DNA from: Mycolicibacterium sp. MU0050
Lineage (GTDB): Bacteria > Actinomycetota > Actinomycetes > Mycobacteriales > Mycobacteriaceae
Reading direction: 5' to 3'
DNA length: 64,000 bases
Assembly (NCBI RefSeq): GCF_963378085.1
Contig: NZ_OY726395.1
Coordinates: forward strand, 310,001-374,000
Shown in pieces: positions 47,031 to 59,272 of this stretch. Within the stretch, counting starts at the first letter, position 1, and every line of letters starts with the position of its first letter. The notes beneath the pieces are model-generated. The model was not told where the DNA came from and searched no databases. It was given only the letters and a program-made list of their open reading frames with translations. Made by a program: the position numbers and the translations under genes.

Positions 47031-48037
47031 GCCCGTCGGCCGTCGGCGACGCCGTGGACTGGCAGTTCGCGGCGTCCGTCGGCACCCGGCTGGCCCGTCC
47101 GGCGGCACCCACCACCGACTACACCCGCCGGCAGGCGATCGAGGAGCTGGCCGAATGCTCGCGGGCCGCCGAGCCGCCGGTGCGCGAGGTCACGCGGTTG
47201 CACGCCGACGGCCCCATCCCCGACGCGCGGATCGTCGACCGCGCCGACTGGATCCGTGCGGCCACCGAATCCCTGCGCGCGATGACCGGCGGCGCCGAGA
47301 GCCCCAGCGGATTCCTGGCCGGGCGGGTGACCGGCGCCCAGACCGGAGCGGTGCTGGCCTTCGTCTCGTCGGGCATCCTGGGGCAGTACGACCCGTTCGC
47401 CGAAGACGGCGGCAAGCTACTGCTGGTGTATCCGAACGTCATCGCCGTGGAACGCCAATTACGGGTGGTGCCAAGGGATTTCCGGCTGTGGGTGTGTCTG
47501 CACGAGGTCACCCACCGGGTGCAGTTCACCGCGAACCCGTGGCTGGCCGGCTACATGACCGACGCGCTGGATGCCCTCACCGCGGACGCCGGCGACGACC
47601 TGGCCGCGGTCATCGGCCGCCTGGCCGAATTCGTCCGCGACCGCCAGGACGGGGTGCTGGGGTTCATGCGCGCGGTGCAGTCCGAACCGCAGCGTGAGGC
47701 GCTGGACCGGCTGCTGGTGCTCGGCACCCTGCTCGAGGGACACGCCGATCACGTGATGGACGCGGTCGGGCCCACCGTCGTCCCGTCCGGGGCCACCATC
47801 CGGCGCCGCTTCGACGACCGCCGGCACCGCAAACAGCCTCCGCTGCAACGGATCCTGCGGGCCTTGCTCGGAATCGACGCCAAGATGTCGCAGTACACCC
47901 GCGGCAAGGCCTTCGTCGACGCGGTGGTCGCCCGGGTCGGAATGGACCGGTTCAACACCATCTGGACCGGCGCGCAGACGCTGCCGCTGCCGCATGAGAT
48001 CGATGAACCGCAGCGATGGATCGATCGAGTCCTGTAA
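47027..48037 (+). CDS. Zinc-dependent metalloprotease-like protein, DUF2342 (Rv3626c-like)
   Basis: 336 residues from ATG 47027 (overlaps dacB stop); GTG 47018 is an alternative. Contains the zincin motif LHEVTHRVQF within a helical protein typical of the actinobacterial F420-associated DUF2342 family. Substrate unknown. tilS starts 22 bp before its stop. Confidence 0.88.
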   Translation: MSPSAVGDAVDWQFAASVGTRLARPAAPTTDYTRRQAIEELAECSRAAEPPVREVTRLHADGPIPDARIVDRADWIRAATESLRAMTGGAESPSGFLAGRVTGAQTGAVLAFVSSGILGQYDPFAEDGGKLLLVYPNVIAVERQLRVVPRDFRLWVCLHEVTHRVQFTANPWLAGYMTDALDALTADAGDDLAAVIGRLAEFVRDRQDGVLGFMRAVQSEPQREALDRLLVLGTLLEGHADHVMDAVGPTVVPSGATIRRRFDDRRHRKQPPLQRILRALLGIDAKMSQYTRGKAFVDAVVARVGMDRFNTIWTGAQTLPLPHEIDEPQRWIDRVL

Positions 48038-48981
48038 CGCAGCTGCGCGCGACGGTCGGCGGATTCGCCAAGGATCAGCTGCCCGCCGCAGACCGGTGGT
48101 GCGTCGCGCTGTCCGGCGGGGCGGACTCGCTGGCGCTCACCGCGGTGGCGGCCGAACTGTTGCCCACCACTGCGCTGATCGTCGACCACGGCCTGCAGCC
48201 CGGGTCGGCGGCCGCCGCGCAGACCGCGCAGCGGCAGGCGCTGGCGCTGGGATGTGTTGGCGCCGAGATCATCCCCGTCACCGTCGGCACCGCGGGCGGC
48301 CCCGAGGCGGCGGCCCGGTCCGCGCGCTACGCGGCCCTGGAAACCGCCCGCGCCGGCGCGCCGGTACTGATCGGACACACCCTCGATGACCAGGCCGAGA
48401 CGGTCCTGCTCGGTCTGGGGCGCGGGTCCGGGCCCCGCTCCATCGCCGGGATAAGGCCCTTCGACCCGCCCTGGTGCCGGCCGTTGTTGCAGCTGCGCCG
48501 GGCCACCACAGAGGCGGCCTGCGCCGCGCTGGGGCTCACGCCGTGGCGCGACCCGCACAACGACGACCGGCGCTTCACCCGGACCCGGCTGCGCCACGAG
48601 GTGCTGCCGCTGCTCGAGGACGTGCTCGGCGGCGGGGTCGCCGAGGCGCTGGCGCGCACGGCCACCGCGCTGCAGGAGGACGGCGACGTCCTCGACGAAC
48701 TGGCCGACCGGGCGCTGGCCGCGGCCCGACCCCACACCGACGGCCTGCCGACCGCCGCCGTGGCGGCGCTGCCGGCGGCGGTGCGGTTGCGGGCGCTGCG
48801 CAGCTGGCTGCTGGCCGGCGGGGCGCGCAACCTGACCAGCAAGCAGATCCGCGCGGTCGACGCGTTGGTGACCGCCTGGCGCGGGCAGGGCGGGGTCGCA
48901 GTCGGCGGCGGGCGCGCCGACGCGCGGTTGTTCGCCCGGCGGCGCGCGGGTGTGCTGGTGCTCGAATACGAGCGGGACTGA
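48016..48981 (+). CDS. tilS: tRNA(Ile)-lysidine synthase
   Basis: 321 residues from ATG 48016, overlapping the previous gene by 22 bp. N-type ATP-pyrophosphatase with PP-loop [11 protein letters not shown] and the [15 protein letters not shown] motif; a short C-terminal domain follows, as in actinobacteria. It modifies C34 of tRNA-Ile(CAU) to lysidine. Essential. hpt follows 44 bp later. Confidence 0.93.
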   Translation: MDRSSPVTQLRATVGGFAKDQLPAADRWCVALSGGADSLALTAVAAELLPTTALIVDHGLQPGSAAAAQTAQRQALALGCVGAEIIPVTVGTAGGPEAAARSARYAALETARAGAPVLIGHTLDDQAETVLLGLGRGSGPRSIAGIRPFDPPWCRPLLQLRRATTEAACAALGLTPWRDPHNDDRRFTRTRLRHEVLPLLEDVLGGGVAEALARTATALQEDGDVLDELADRALAAARPHTDGLPTAAVAALPAAVRLRALRSWLLAGGARNLTSKQIRAVDALVTAWRGQGGVAVGGGRADARLFARRRAGVLVLEYERD

Positions 48982-49025
48982 GGATCGCTTTGGCCAGTCC
49001 GGCGCCGACGTGGCACGCTGGGCAC

Positions 49026-49601
49026 GTGCCAGCAAAATCTGTCGAGCTGTACCCGGGAGACATCAAATCGGTGTTGCTGTCGGAGCAACAGATTCAGGAC
49101 AAGACGGCAGAACTGGCCGCGGCGGTGGGGGCCGCCTACGCGGACCGGCTCGGCGATCAGGACCTGTTGTTGATCACGGTGCTCAAGGGCGCGGTCATGT
49201 TCGTCACCGACCTGGCCCGGGCGATCCCGCTGCCCACCCAGCTGGAATTCATGGCGGTGTCGTCGTACGGGTCGTCGACGTCGTCGTCGGGCGTGGTACG
49301 CATCCTCAAGGACCTCGACCGCGACATCAACGACCGCGACGTGCTGATCGTCGAGGACATCGTGGATTCCGGCCTCACGCTGTCCTGGTTGCTGCGCAAC
49401 CTGGCCAGCCGGCGGCCCCGGTCGCTGGAGGTCTGCACGCTGTTGCGCAAGCCCGATGCCGTGCGCGCGGACGTCGACATCACTTATGTCGGCTTCGACA
49501 TCCCGAACGAATTCGTCGTCGGTTACGGACTTGATTACGCCGAACGCTACCGAGATCTGCCCTACATAGGCACTCTGGAACCGAGGGTCTACACGCCCTG
49601 A
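49026..49601 (+). CDS. hpt: Hypoxanthine-guanine phosphoribosyltransferase
   Basis: 191 residues from GTG 49026. PRTase fold: [12 protein letters not shown] loop I, PRPP-binding [15 protein letters not shown] and the C-terminal hood [17 protein letters not shown]. Salvages hypoxanthine and guanine to IMP and GMP. Pairing with tilS upstream and ftsH downstream is conserved in Gram-positives; here other genes separate it from ftsH. Confidence 0.95.
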   Translation: MPAKSVELYPGDIKSVLLSEQQIQDKTAELAAAVGAAYADRLGDQDLLLITVLKGAVMFVTDLARAIPLPTQLEFMAVSSYGSSTSSSGVVRILKDLDRDINDRDVLIVEDIVDSGLTLSWLLRNLASRRPRSLEVCTLLRKPDAVRADVDITYVGFDIPNEFVVGYGLDYAERYRDLPYIGTLEPRVYTP

Positions 49602-49619
49602 CCCGTCGGGAGGCAAGCC

Positions 49620-51800
49620 ATGAGCACGGAACTTCGCATCTGTCCCATCTGCGAGGCCACCTGCGGGCTGACCCTCACGGTCGAGGACGGCCGGGTCACC
49701 GGCGCGCGCGGGGACGCCGAGGACGTCTTCAGCGCGGGCTTCATCTGCCCGAAGGGCGCCAGCTTCGCCGAACTCGACAACGACCCGGCCCGGCTGGCGG
49801 GGCCGCTGGTGCGCCGCGACGGGGAACTCACCGAGGTCAGCTGGACCGAGGCGTTCGACGCGGTCGCCGAAGGTTTGGGCGCGGTGCTCGCCGAGCACGG
49901 CGGCAGTTCGGTCGGGGTCTACATCGGTAACCCCAACGCGCACACCGTGGCCGGCCCGCTCTACGGGCCCATGGTGATCAAGGCACTCGGGACCCGCAGT
50001 GTGTTCTCCGCCAGCACCCTGGATCAGATGCCCAAGCAGGTGGCCCTCGGGCACCTGTTCGGCAGCCCGTTCGCGTTCCCGGTCCCGGACCTGGACCGCA
50101 CCGACCATCTGGTGATCATCGGGGCCAACCCGCTGGTGTCCAACGGCAGCCTGGCCACCGCGCCGGATTTCCCGGGCAAGCTCAAGGCGCTGCGCCGCCG
50201 CGGCGGCAAGCTGACCGTCATCGACCCGGCCCGCACCCGCACCGCGGCCCAGGCCGACTGGCACCTGGCCCCGCGGCCGGGTACCGACGCCGCGCTGCTG
50301 TTCGCGATCGTCCACGTGCTGTTCGACGAGAACCTGGTGGCCGAGGACCTCGGTGGCATCGGGGCGCTCGTGCGCGGCGTGGAGCAGGTGCAAGCCCTGG
50401 CCGCCGACTTCGCCCCGGAGGCCGTCGCCGGCCATTGCGACCTCGACGCCGCGGACATCCGGACCCTGGCCCGCGAGCTCGCCGCGGCCCGCAGCGCCGC
50501 GGTGTACGGCCGGATCGGCACCACCACAGTCGAGTTCGGCACCGTGGGCAGCTGGCTCATCGAGGTCATCAACATCCTCACCGGCAACCTGGATCGGCCC
50601 GGCGGGCTGCTGTTCCCGCTCGCGCCGACCGCGTCCAAGCCGCGTCCGGCGCACACCACCCGGGGGTTCGCCGTCGGCCGGTGGCACAGCCGGGTATCCG
50701 GCTATCCCGAGGTGACCTCGGAGCTGCCCGCCGCGGCGCTGGCCGAGGAGATCGACACCCCCGGCGACGGGCAACTCAAGGCGCTCATCACGATCGCGGG
50801 CAACCCGGTGCTCTCGGCGCCCGACGGCGAGCGCCTGGCCCGGGCGATGGCCGGCCTGGACTTCATGATCAGCGTCGACCCCTACGTCAACGCCACCACC
50901 CGGCACGCCGACGTGATCCTGCCGCCGCCCCCGCCGTCGCAGAGCCCGCATTTCGACTTCGTGCTCAACAACCTCGCGGTGCGCAACAACGCCCGGTACT
51001 CGCCGCCGGTGCTGCCGCTGGACGGCCGCCCCGACGAGACCGAGATCCTGACGCGGATCGCGCTGGCCGTGCTCGGGGTCGGCGTGCACGCCGACCCGGC
51101 GCTGGCCGACGAGCAGGTGATCGCCGCGACGCTGGCCAAGGAGGTCGCCGACCCGCACTCGCCGGTCGCCGGACGGAGCGTCGAGGAACTGGTGGCCATG
51201 CTGCCCGCCGGGCCCGGCTATGAGCGGCGGCTGGACATGATGTTGCGGGTCGGCCCATACGGCGACGCCTTCGGCGCGGATCCGCAGGGCCTCACGCTGC
51301 AGCGGCTGCTGGATGCCCCGCACGGCATCGACCTGGGTCCCTCGCCCCCGCGGTTGCGCGAGGTGCTGCGGACGGCATCCGGGAAGGTGGAACTCGCGCC
51401 GGCGGCGTTGGTCGCCGACACCGCCCGGCTGCGGGAGTCACTGGCCCGTCGCGCCGAGGGCCTGCTGCTGATCGGGCGGCGGCACCTGCGCTCGAACAAC
51501 AGCTGGATGCATCTGGGCGGCGGGACCAACCGGTGCACGCTGCAGATTCACCCCGACGACGCCGCCGCGCTGGGGTTGTCCGACATCGCGGTGGTCAAGG
51601 GGCCCGGCGGGGAACTGCTGATCCCGGTGGAGCGCACCGACGACATCCGTCCCGGCGTCGTGTCCATCCCGCACGGCTGGGACGAGGCGAACGTCAACCT
51701 GCTCAACGACGGCACGCAATTGGATCCGCTGTCGGGGACCTCGGTGCTCAACGGGGTCCCGGTCGAGGTCTCGGCCGTCGATCCGGTGCCCACCGGCTGA
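49620..51800 (+). CDS. Molybdopterin-dependent oxidoreductase (DMSO-reductase family)
   Basis: 726 residues from ATG 49620. The N-terminal [4Fe-4S] site is CPICEATCGL followed by CPKG. The large bis-MGD catalytic domain contains VIIGANPLVSNGS and VIDPARTRTA, with the C-terminal Mo-co dinucleotide-binding domain (NNSWMHLGGGTNRCTLQIHP). No twin-arginine signal, so cytoplasmic. The likely Mo-ligand region (SASTLDQMPKQ) shows no Cys or Sec. Similar proteins are annotated as assimilatory or formate-type reductases. It stands alone between hpt and lpqG; no cofactor or electron-transfer gene is near. Confidence 0.9.
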   Translation: MSTELRICPICEATCGLTLTVEDGRVTGARGDAEDVFSAGFICPKGASFAELDNDPARLAGPLVRRDGELTEVSWTEAFDAVAEGLGAVLAEHGGSSVGVYIGNPNAHTVAGPLYGPMVIKALGTRSVFSASTLDQMPKQVALGHLFGSPFAFPVPDLDRTDHLVIIGANPLVSNGSLATAPDFPGKLKALRRRGGKLTVIDPARTRTAAQADWHLAPRPGTDAALLFAIVHVLFDENLVAEDLGGIGALVRGVEQVQALAADFAPEAVAGHCDLDAADIRTLARELAAARSAAVYGRIGTTTVEFGTVGSWLIEVINILTGNLDRPGGLLFPLAPTASKPRPAHTTRGFAVGRWHSRVSGYPEVTSELPAAALAEEIDTPGDGQLKALITIAGNPVLSAPDGERLARAMAGLDFMISVDPYVNATTRHADVILPPPPPSQSPHFDFVLNNLAVRNNARYSPPVLPLDGRPDETEILTRIALAVLGVGVHADPALADEQVIAATLAKEVADPHSPVAGRSVEELVAMLPAGPGYERRLDMMLRVGPYGDAFGADPQGLTLQRLLDAPHGIDLGPSPPRLREVLRTASGKVELAPAALVADTARLRESLARRAEGLLLIGRRHLRSNNSWMHLGGGTNRCTLQIHPDDAAALGLSDIAVVKGPGGELLIPVERTDDIRPGVVSIPHGWDEANVNLLNDGTQLDPLSGTSVLNGVPVEVSAVDPVPTG

Positions 51801-51811
51801 TCAGCCGGCGC

Positions 51812-52549
51812 TCAGCTCAGCTCCCACACCACGGTGACCGAGAAGCTCACCGTCTGCTCGCCCGGGGACAACGGCACGTCGGTGGCCATGGCGCGCGGCA
51901 TCGGGGTGGGTGTGGGCGGCGAGGACTCCTCGCCGGCCTCCGAGATCGAGATGACGTCGCCGAGCTGCAGCCCGGACAGTTCGGCGTACTGCTCGGCGCG
52001 GCGGCGGGCGTCCTCGAACGCGCGGGCCCGGGCGTCGGTGACCAGTTGCGAATCGTCCTCGATGGAGAACGCCACCGAGTTGATCCGGGTGGCGTCGCCG
52101 CCGATGCTGGTGATCAGCGCCAGCGCGCGGGACGCGGCGCTGACGTCGCGCAGCGTCACGTCGATCGCGTTGGTGGCCTGGTAGGCGACGACGGTGGTGC
52201 CGTCGGGCTCGTATCGCGGCTGCAGGTTCACCTGGCTGGTGGCGATGTCCTCGCGGTCCACGCCGGCGCCCAGCAGCGCGTCGACCACGGCCCGCTGCCG
52301 CTCGTTGGTCTGGTTGAGCGCCGCGGTCGCCTGGGGCGCCACGAAGCTGACCGCCACGTTGGTGACCAGGGTGTCCGGGGTGCCGTCGACCTGGCCGGAG
52401 CCGACGACGGTCACCTGGCGTCCGGTCCCGCCGTTCCCGTTGCCCGTGACCGGAGCCGCGTCACAGGCGGTGAGGGCGAAGACGGTCAGCCCGGCGATGA
52501 GCGTGGCGGACAGGCGGCGCAGACGGCTGAGGTTCCCGACGGTCGGCAT
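51812..52549 (-). CDS. lpqG: SIMPL-domain lipoprotein (LpqG-like)
   Basis: 245 residues from ATG 52549. Signal peptide with lipobox LTAC (Cys about residue 29), then a SIMPL/DUF541 domain (VVGSGQVDGTPD, RARAFEDARRRAEQYAELSGL). Anchored outside the membrane. The domain family is found in stress-related periplasmic oligomers. Synteny with Rv3623 supports the name. Convergent with the molybdoenzyme gene (11 bp apart). Confidence 0.88.
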   Translation of the reverse strand: MPTVGNLSRLRRLSATLIAGLTVFALTACDAAPVTGNGNGGTGRQVTVVGSGQVDGTPDTLVTNVAVSFVAPQATAALNQTNERQRAVVDALLGAGVDREDIATSQVNLQPRYEPDGTTVVAYQATNAIDVTLRDVSAASRALALITSIGGDATRINSVAFSIEDDSQLVTDARARAFEDARRRAEQYAELSGLQLGDVISISEAGEESSPPTPTPMPRAMATDVPLSPGEQTVSFSVTVVWELS

Positions 52550-52711
52550 GGTGGCACCCTACCGGCGCGGGCCCGCAGCGCCCACAGACGACTGGGCCCC
52601 GCAGACGAGTAGCCCATTACGCGTGTCCCGAAAGGCCCGGCGGAGCCACGATTTCGGAGGTATCCGACGGACTCACCCGAGTCCGCAGGTACGCGAAACG
52701 GGGTGAGGATC

Positions 52712-52954
52712 ATGACTACCAACTCAGCACATGTCGGCAGCTATCCCGGGGTCGGGCCGCTGACCTTGCCCACTCCCAGATCGGTGCCGTGGGGCGCGAT
52801 CACCGCGAGCATCTCGCGGGCGTTCGGCCGGTTGGCGTCGGCGGCGTCGGTGGGCGCCGTCGGTGCGGAGCCCGGCGAACCCGGGGCCCGCGGGTCGGGC
52901 CGGCACCGGTATCTCGAGCAGGCCGCGATGTCCCGGGAGATGTATCACCTGTGA
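52712..52954 (+). CDS. Small hypothetical protein
   Basis: 80 residues from ATG 52712 with GGTGAGG 3-9 nt upstream (GTG 52703 alternative). The N-terminus is polar, the middle Ala/Gly/Pro-rich, and the end YLEQAAMSREMYHL is helix-like. No family recognised. It converges with the epoxide-hydrolase gene (12 bp apart). Coding is supported only by ribosome site, composition and lack of any better frame. Confidence 0.45.
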   Translation: MTTNSAHVGSYPGVGPLTLPTPRSVPWGAITASISRAFGRLASAASVGAVGAEPGEPGARGSGRHRYLEQAAMSREMYHL

Positions 52955-52966
52955 GCGCCGCGGTAG

Positions 52967-53857
52967 CTAGGGTCCGCCCAGGAACTCCAGCAGGATCCGG
53001 TTGATCGCCGCGGGCTGCTCCTGCTGCAGCCAGTGACCCGCGCCGGGCAGCCATTCCTCCCGGTACGGGCCGGCGACCACCTCCGACGCGCGTTCGGGAC
53101 GCATGGTGCCGCGGACCGGATCCTCGGTGCCGCCGACGAACAGGGCCGGCGCGGTGATCCGCACATCGGTGAGGTGCTCGGTGGCCGCCCAGTTGCGGTC
53201 GTAGTTGCGGTACCAGTTCAGCGCACCGGTGAACCCGGTCCGGGTGAACGCCTCGACGTAGACGTCGAACTCCTCGGCCGAGATCCACGCCGGGAGGGCC
53301 GGGGTGCGGCCCTCGGCGAACATGTCCCGCATGGTGGCGGCGACATCGGCGGCCAACTCGGCGTCGACGACCCCGGGTTCCTGATAGCGCAGCATGTAGA
53401 AGTCCGGACCGAACTTCTCCAACCAGCGCTCGGTGGGTCGGGACCGGGCCCGCGGGATCGGCGGCACGCTCAGGCCCGCGACCGCGGCCACCCGATCGGG
53501 GTGCAGCAACGCGGTGTGCCAGACCACCATCGCGCCCCAGTCATGGCCGATGAAGCTCGCCCGCTCGACGCCGACGTCATCGAGCAGGCCCACCAGATCC
53601 GAGGTCAGCGCCAAGATGTCGTAGGCCTCGACGGCCGCGGGACGGTCCGAGTCGCCGTAGCCGCGTTGGTCCGGGGCCAGCACCCGGTAGCCGGCGGCGG
53701 TCAGCGCCGGGATCTGATGCCGCCAGGAGTACGCCAGTTCGGGGAAGCCGTGCGCCAGGACCACGACCGGCTGCCCGGATTCTCCGCGATCGCCCTGGTC
53801 AAAGACGCGTAGTCGGACGCCGTCCCGTTCGACGAACCGGTGGCCTGATGTGAGCAT
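52967..53857 (-). CDS. ephA: Epoxide hydrolase, alpha/beta-hydrolase fold (EphA-like)
   Basis: 296 residues from ATG 53857; ATG 53875 is an alternative. Epoxide-hydrolase motifs: HGFPELAYSWRHQIP (HGXP), nucleophile Asp in GHDWGAMV, a cap domain with Tyr residues, and catalytic His in GAGHWLQQE. Opens epoxides to diols, in host-lipid or fatty-epoxide detoxification. The M. tuberculosis ephA lies near the same position. Confidence 0.88.
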   Translation of the reverse strand: MLTSGHRFVERDGVRLRVFDQGDRGESGQPVVVLAHGFPELAYSWRHQIPALTAAGYRVLAPDQRGYGDSDRPAAVEAYDILALTSDLVGLLDDVGVERASFIGHDWGAMVVWHTALLHPDRVAAVAGLSVPPIPRARSRPTERWLEKFGPDFYMLRYQEPGVVDAELAADVAATMRDMFAEGRTPALPAWISAEEFDVYVEAFTRTGFTGALNWYRNYDRNWAATEHLTDVRITAPALFVGGTEDPVRGTMRPERASEVVAGPYREEWLPGAGHWLQQEQPAAINRILLEFLGGP

Positions 53858-53998
53858 GATCTCACCAAAGCACACCGTCGGGAACCGGCGTTCGTTGGTC
53901 TAGCGGTAGCCTGACTTAACCCCGTTGCACCCTTTGCGTCCAGCCCGGACGCTGAGCCACCCCGAAAGGAACCTGGCCGCTCCAAGGTCGAAGCTCGA

Positions 53999-56332
<2,334 letters not shown>

Positions 56333-56350
56333 TGACGAACGGAGACATGA

Positions 56351-56959
56351 ATGGCCCAGCCGCAGTCAACTACGGCTACGGTTGACGTTCCGGTGTTTGA
56401 CCAGGAACGCGCTGAAGCAGCAGTCAGAGAACTGTTGTATGCGATCGGTGAGGATCCCGACCGGCACGGACTGGTGGACACCCCCGCCCGTGTCGCGCGG
56501 GCCTTCAAGGAGATGTTCGGCGGGCTGTACCTCGATCCCGACGAGGTGCTCAACACCACCTTCGACGAGCAGCACGACGAATTGGTGTTGGTCAAGGACA
56601 TCCCGATGTACTCGACCTGCGAACACCATCTGGTGGCGTTCCACGGGGTGGCGCACGTCGGGTATATCCCCGGTCACGACGGACGGGTGACGGGTCTGTC
56701 GAAGCTGGCCCGGTTGGTCGACCTGTACGCCAAGCGTCCGCAGGTGCAGGAGCGGTTGACCGCGCAGGTGGCCGATGCGCTGATGCGCAAGCTCGATCCG
56801 CGCGGCGTCATCGTCGTGATGGAGGCCGAGCACCTGTGCATGGCGATGCGCGGCATCCGCAAGCCGGGGGCCATCACCACCACGTCGGCGGTGCGTGGAC
56901 AGTTCAAGACCGACAACGCATCTCGGGCCGAGGCGCTGGATCTCATCCTGCGTAAATGA
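56351..56959 (+). CDS. folE: GTP cyclohydrolase I
   Basis: 202 residues from ATG 56351. Signature motifs [11 protein letters not shown] (zinc Cys/His) and [12 protein letters not shown] with the second zinc Cys, and [20 protein letters not shown]. Converts GTP to dihydroneopterin triphosphate, first step of folate synthesis. Its stop overlaps the folP start (ATGA). Confidence 0.97.
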   Translation: MAQPQSTTATVDVPVFDQERAEAAVRELLYAIGEDPDRHGLVDTPARVARAFKEMFGGLYLDPDEVLNTTFDEQHDELVLVKDIPMYSTCEHHLVAFHGVAHVGYIPGHDGRVTGLSKLARLVDLYAKRPQVQERLTAQVADALMRKLDPRGVIVVMEAEHLCMAMRGIRKPGAITTTSAVRGQFKTDNASRAEALDLILRK

Positions 56960-57807
56960 CGCCACAGCAGGGGGGCGGTGTGGAGGTGATGGGGGTCGTC
57001 AACGTCACCGACGACTCGTTCTCCGACGGCGGCCGTTACCTGGATCCCGAACGTGCGGTGGCGCACGGGCTGCGGCTGGTCCGCGAGGGCGCCACCATCA
57101 TCGACGTGGGCGGCGAGTCCACCCGGCCGGGCGCGGTGCGCATCGACGCGGCGATCGAAACGGCGCGGGTGGTCCCGGTGGTCAAAGAGCTGGCGGCACA
57201 GGGGATCACCGTCAGCATCGACACCATGCACGCCGAGGTGGCGCGGGCGGCGCTGGAGGCCGGCGCGCGAATCGTCAACGACGTCTCCGGTGGCCGCGCG
57301 GACGCGGCGATGGCCCCGCTGTTGGCCGACGCCGGGGTGCCCTGGGTGCTGATGCACTGGCGGTCGGTGAAAGCCGATGAGCCGCACCGGGTGCCGCACT
57401 ACGACGACGTGGTCGCCACGGTGCGCGCCGAGTTGCAGCGCGCTGTCGACGCCGCGCTGGCCGCCGGGGTGGCCGAGCGGCAACTGATCCTCGACCCGGG
57501 CCTGGGCTTCGCCAAGACGGCGCAGCACAACTGGGCCCTGCTGCACGCCCTGCCGTCGTTCGTGGCCGGCGGGCTGCCGGTTCTGATCGGGGCGTCCCGG
57601 AAGCGTTTCCTCGGTTCCGTGCTGGCCGACGAGCGTGGCGAGCCGCGGCCCCCCGACGGTCGCGAAACCGCGACGGCAGTCATCTCGGTGCTGGCCGCCA
57701 CGCACGGGGCGTGGGGTGTGCGGGTGCACGACGTACAGGCGTCGGTGGACGCGTTGAAGGTGCTACGAGCCTGGAACGAACCAGGCGGAGAGGGTGTCGG
57801 TGACTGA
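56956..57807 (+). CDS. folP: Dihydropteroate synthase
   Basis: 283 residues from ATG 56956, overlapping folE. Pterin-binding TIM barrel: [38 protein letters not shown] and GASRKRFLG. The target of sulfonamides. Joins pterin to p-aminobenzoate. Translationally coupled to folE and overlapping folB, so one operon. Confidence 0.96.
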   Translation: MTPQQGGGVEVMGVVNVTDDSFSDGGRYLDPERAVAHGLRLVREGATIIDVGGESTRPGAVRIDAAIETARVVPVVKELAAQGITVSIDTMHAEVARAALEAGARIVNDVSGGRADAAMAPLLADAGVPWVLMHWRSVKADEPHRVPHYDDVVATVRAELQRAVDAALAAGVAERQLILDPGLGFAKTAQHNWALLHALPSFVAGGLPVLIGASRKRFLGSVLADERGEPRPPDGRETATAVISVLAATHGAWGVRVHDVQASVDALKVLRAWNEPGGEGVGD

Positions 57808-58222
57808 CCGGATTGAGTTGCGCGGTTTGGCTGTTCGTGGAAATCACGGTGTCTTCGAGCATGAGCGTCGGGACGGACAGGACTTCCTGATCGACATCAC
57901 GTTGTGGATCGACCTGGCCGCCGCAGCCGCGAGCGACCGGTTGGCCGACACCTACGACTACGGGGTGCTCGCGCAGCGGGCCGCCGCGATCGTCGGCGGC
58001 CCACCTCGCAACCTCATCGAAACGGTGGCCGGTGAGATCGCCGAGGACGTGATGACCGATGGTCGAGTGCACGCCGTGGAGGTGGTGGTGCACAAGCCGC
58101 AGGCGCCGATCCCGTTGGACTTCGCCGACGTGGCGGTGGTGGCGCGCCGATCGCGCCGCGGCGGCCGCGGCGCGGTGATCCCGGTGGCCTCCACCGCTGC
58201 CGGCGAGGAGGCGGTGCTGTGA
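57800..58222 (+). CDS. folB: Dihydroneopterin aldolase
   Basis: 140 residues from GTG 57800 (GGCGGAGAGG 6 nt upstream; GTG 57794 alternative), overlapping the folP stop. Motifs [20 protein letters not shown] and [11 protein letters not shown], then [16 protein letters not shown], and a conserved Lys in [11 protein letters not shown]. Forms hydroxymethyl-dihydropterin. Stop overlaps folK (GTGA). Confidence 0.95.
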   Translation: MTDRIELRGLAVRGNHGVFEHERRDGQDFLIDITLWIDLAAAAASDRLADTYDYGVLAQRAAAIVGGPPRNLIETVAGEIAEDVMTDGRVHAVEVVVHKPQAPIPLDFADVAVVARRSRRGGRGAVIPVASTAAGEEAVL

Positions 58223-58752
58223 GCCGCGTGGTGTTGTCGATCGGTTCCAACCTCGGCGACCGCATGGCGCGGCTGCAGACCGCGGTGGACGAGCTCGGGC
58301 AGCGGGTGTCGGCGGTGTCTGCGGTGTACCAGTCGGAGCCGTGGGGCGGGGTCGACCAGGGGCCCTTCCTCAACGCGGTGGTGATCGCCGAGGATCCGGA
58401 GTTGGACGGGCAGGGCTGGCTGGACTTCGCGCAGCGACTCGAGCGCGAGGCCGACCGCATGCGGGGGCAGAAGTGGGGCCCGCGCACCTTGGACGTCGAC
58501 CTGATCACGGTGCACGACGAGCAGGGCACGGAGGTGTTCTCCCGGTCCGACGGCCTGACCCTGCCGCATCCCCTGGCCCACCTGCGGGCGTTCGTGCTGA
58601 TCCCGTGGCTGGACGTCGAACCCGACGCGCACCTCACGGTGGCCGGTGCGCAGCGCTCGGTGACCAAGCTGCTCGACCAGATCGACGGGGCCGAACGCGC
58701 CGGCGTCCGCCGTTTCGACGCGGTGTTGCATGGGCCCGACCAGAAAGCGTGA
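58219..58752 (+). CDS. folK: Hydroxymethyl-dihydropterin pyrophosphokinase
   Basis: 177 residues from GTG 58219 (GTGA overlap). HPPK fold: SIGSNLGDR, and [12 protein letters not shown] with the Mg2+ aspartates, then [15 protein letters not shown]. Makes the pyrophosphorylated pterin used by FolP. Its last 23 bp overlap the next gene. Confidence 0.95.
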   Translation: MSRVVLSIGSNLGDRMARLQTAVDELGQRVSAVSAVYQSEPWGGVDQGPFLNAVVIAEDPELDGQGWLDFAQRLEREADRMRGQKWGPRTLDVDLITVHDEQGTEVFSRSDGLTLPHPLAHLRAFVLIPWLDVEPDAHLTVAGAQRSVTKLLDQIDGAERAGVRRFDAVLHGPDQKA

Positions 58753-59218
58753 CCTCGCGGTGGCCGTGCTGGTGGCCGGCATCGCCGGCTATCTCGCGGT
58801 GTTCCTGCTCTACCGGTGGTTTCCGCCGCTGACGGCGTGGACCGGCATCTCGCTGGCGGCGGTCGCCGTCGGCGAGGCGGTGTGGGGTTGGCAGGTGCGC
58901 ACCAAGATCGCCGCGGGGCAGATCGGCCTGGGGCCCGGCCGGCTGAATCCGCTGGCGGTGGCGCGCACCGTCGTGATCGCGAAGGCGTCGGCGTGGGTGG
59001 GCGCGCTGATGCTCGGTTGGTGGCTGGCCGTGCTGGCGTATCTGGCGCCGCAGCGCGACATCCGGGTCGCGCAGGCGGATACCCCGGGCGCGCTGATCGC
59101 CGCGGTGTGCGCGTTCGCGCTTCTGGTGGCCGCGCTGTGGTTGCAGCACTGCTGTCGCTCCCCGTCGGACGGCCCCGAGGATCCGGACGAGGAACGAACT
59201 CGAAGTGAGCGGGATTAG
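58730..59218 (+). CDS. DUF3180 membrane protein (Rv3605c-like)
   Basis: 162 residues from ATG 58730, overlapping folK by 23 bp. Four hydrophobic helices (starting about residues 9, 35, 84 and 119) and a charged, acidic C-terminus. Conserved in actinobacteria directly after the folate genes; function unknown. The overlap implies co-translation with folK. Confidence 0.85.
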   Translation: MGPTRKRDLAVAVLVAGIAGYLAVFLLYRWFPPLTAWTGISLAAVAVGEAVWGWQVRTKIAAGQIGLGPGRLNPLAVARTVVIAKASAWVGALMLGWWLAVLAYLAPQRDIRVAQADTPGALIAAVCAFALLVAALWLQHCCRSPSDGPEDPDEERTRSERD

Positions 59219-59272
59219 GAATCGCCGAAGCGCCCGACACGCGGACTGACCTCGCGCAGGTACAGTCGGCCC

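Noticed and set aside
48327..51323. Minus-strand 998-codon open frame across tilS, hpt and the molybdoenzyme
   Set aside because: Low-complexity His/Arg/Gly composition and no motif; three well-supported genes on the other strand explain it.
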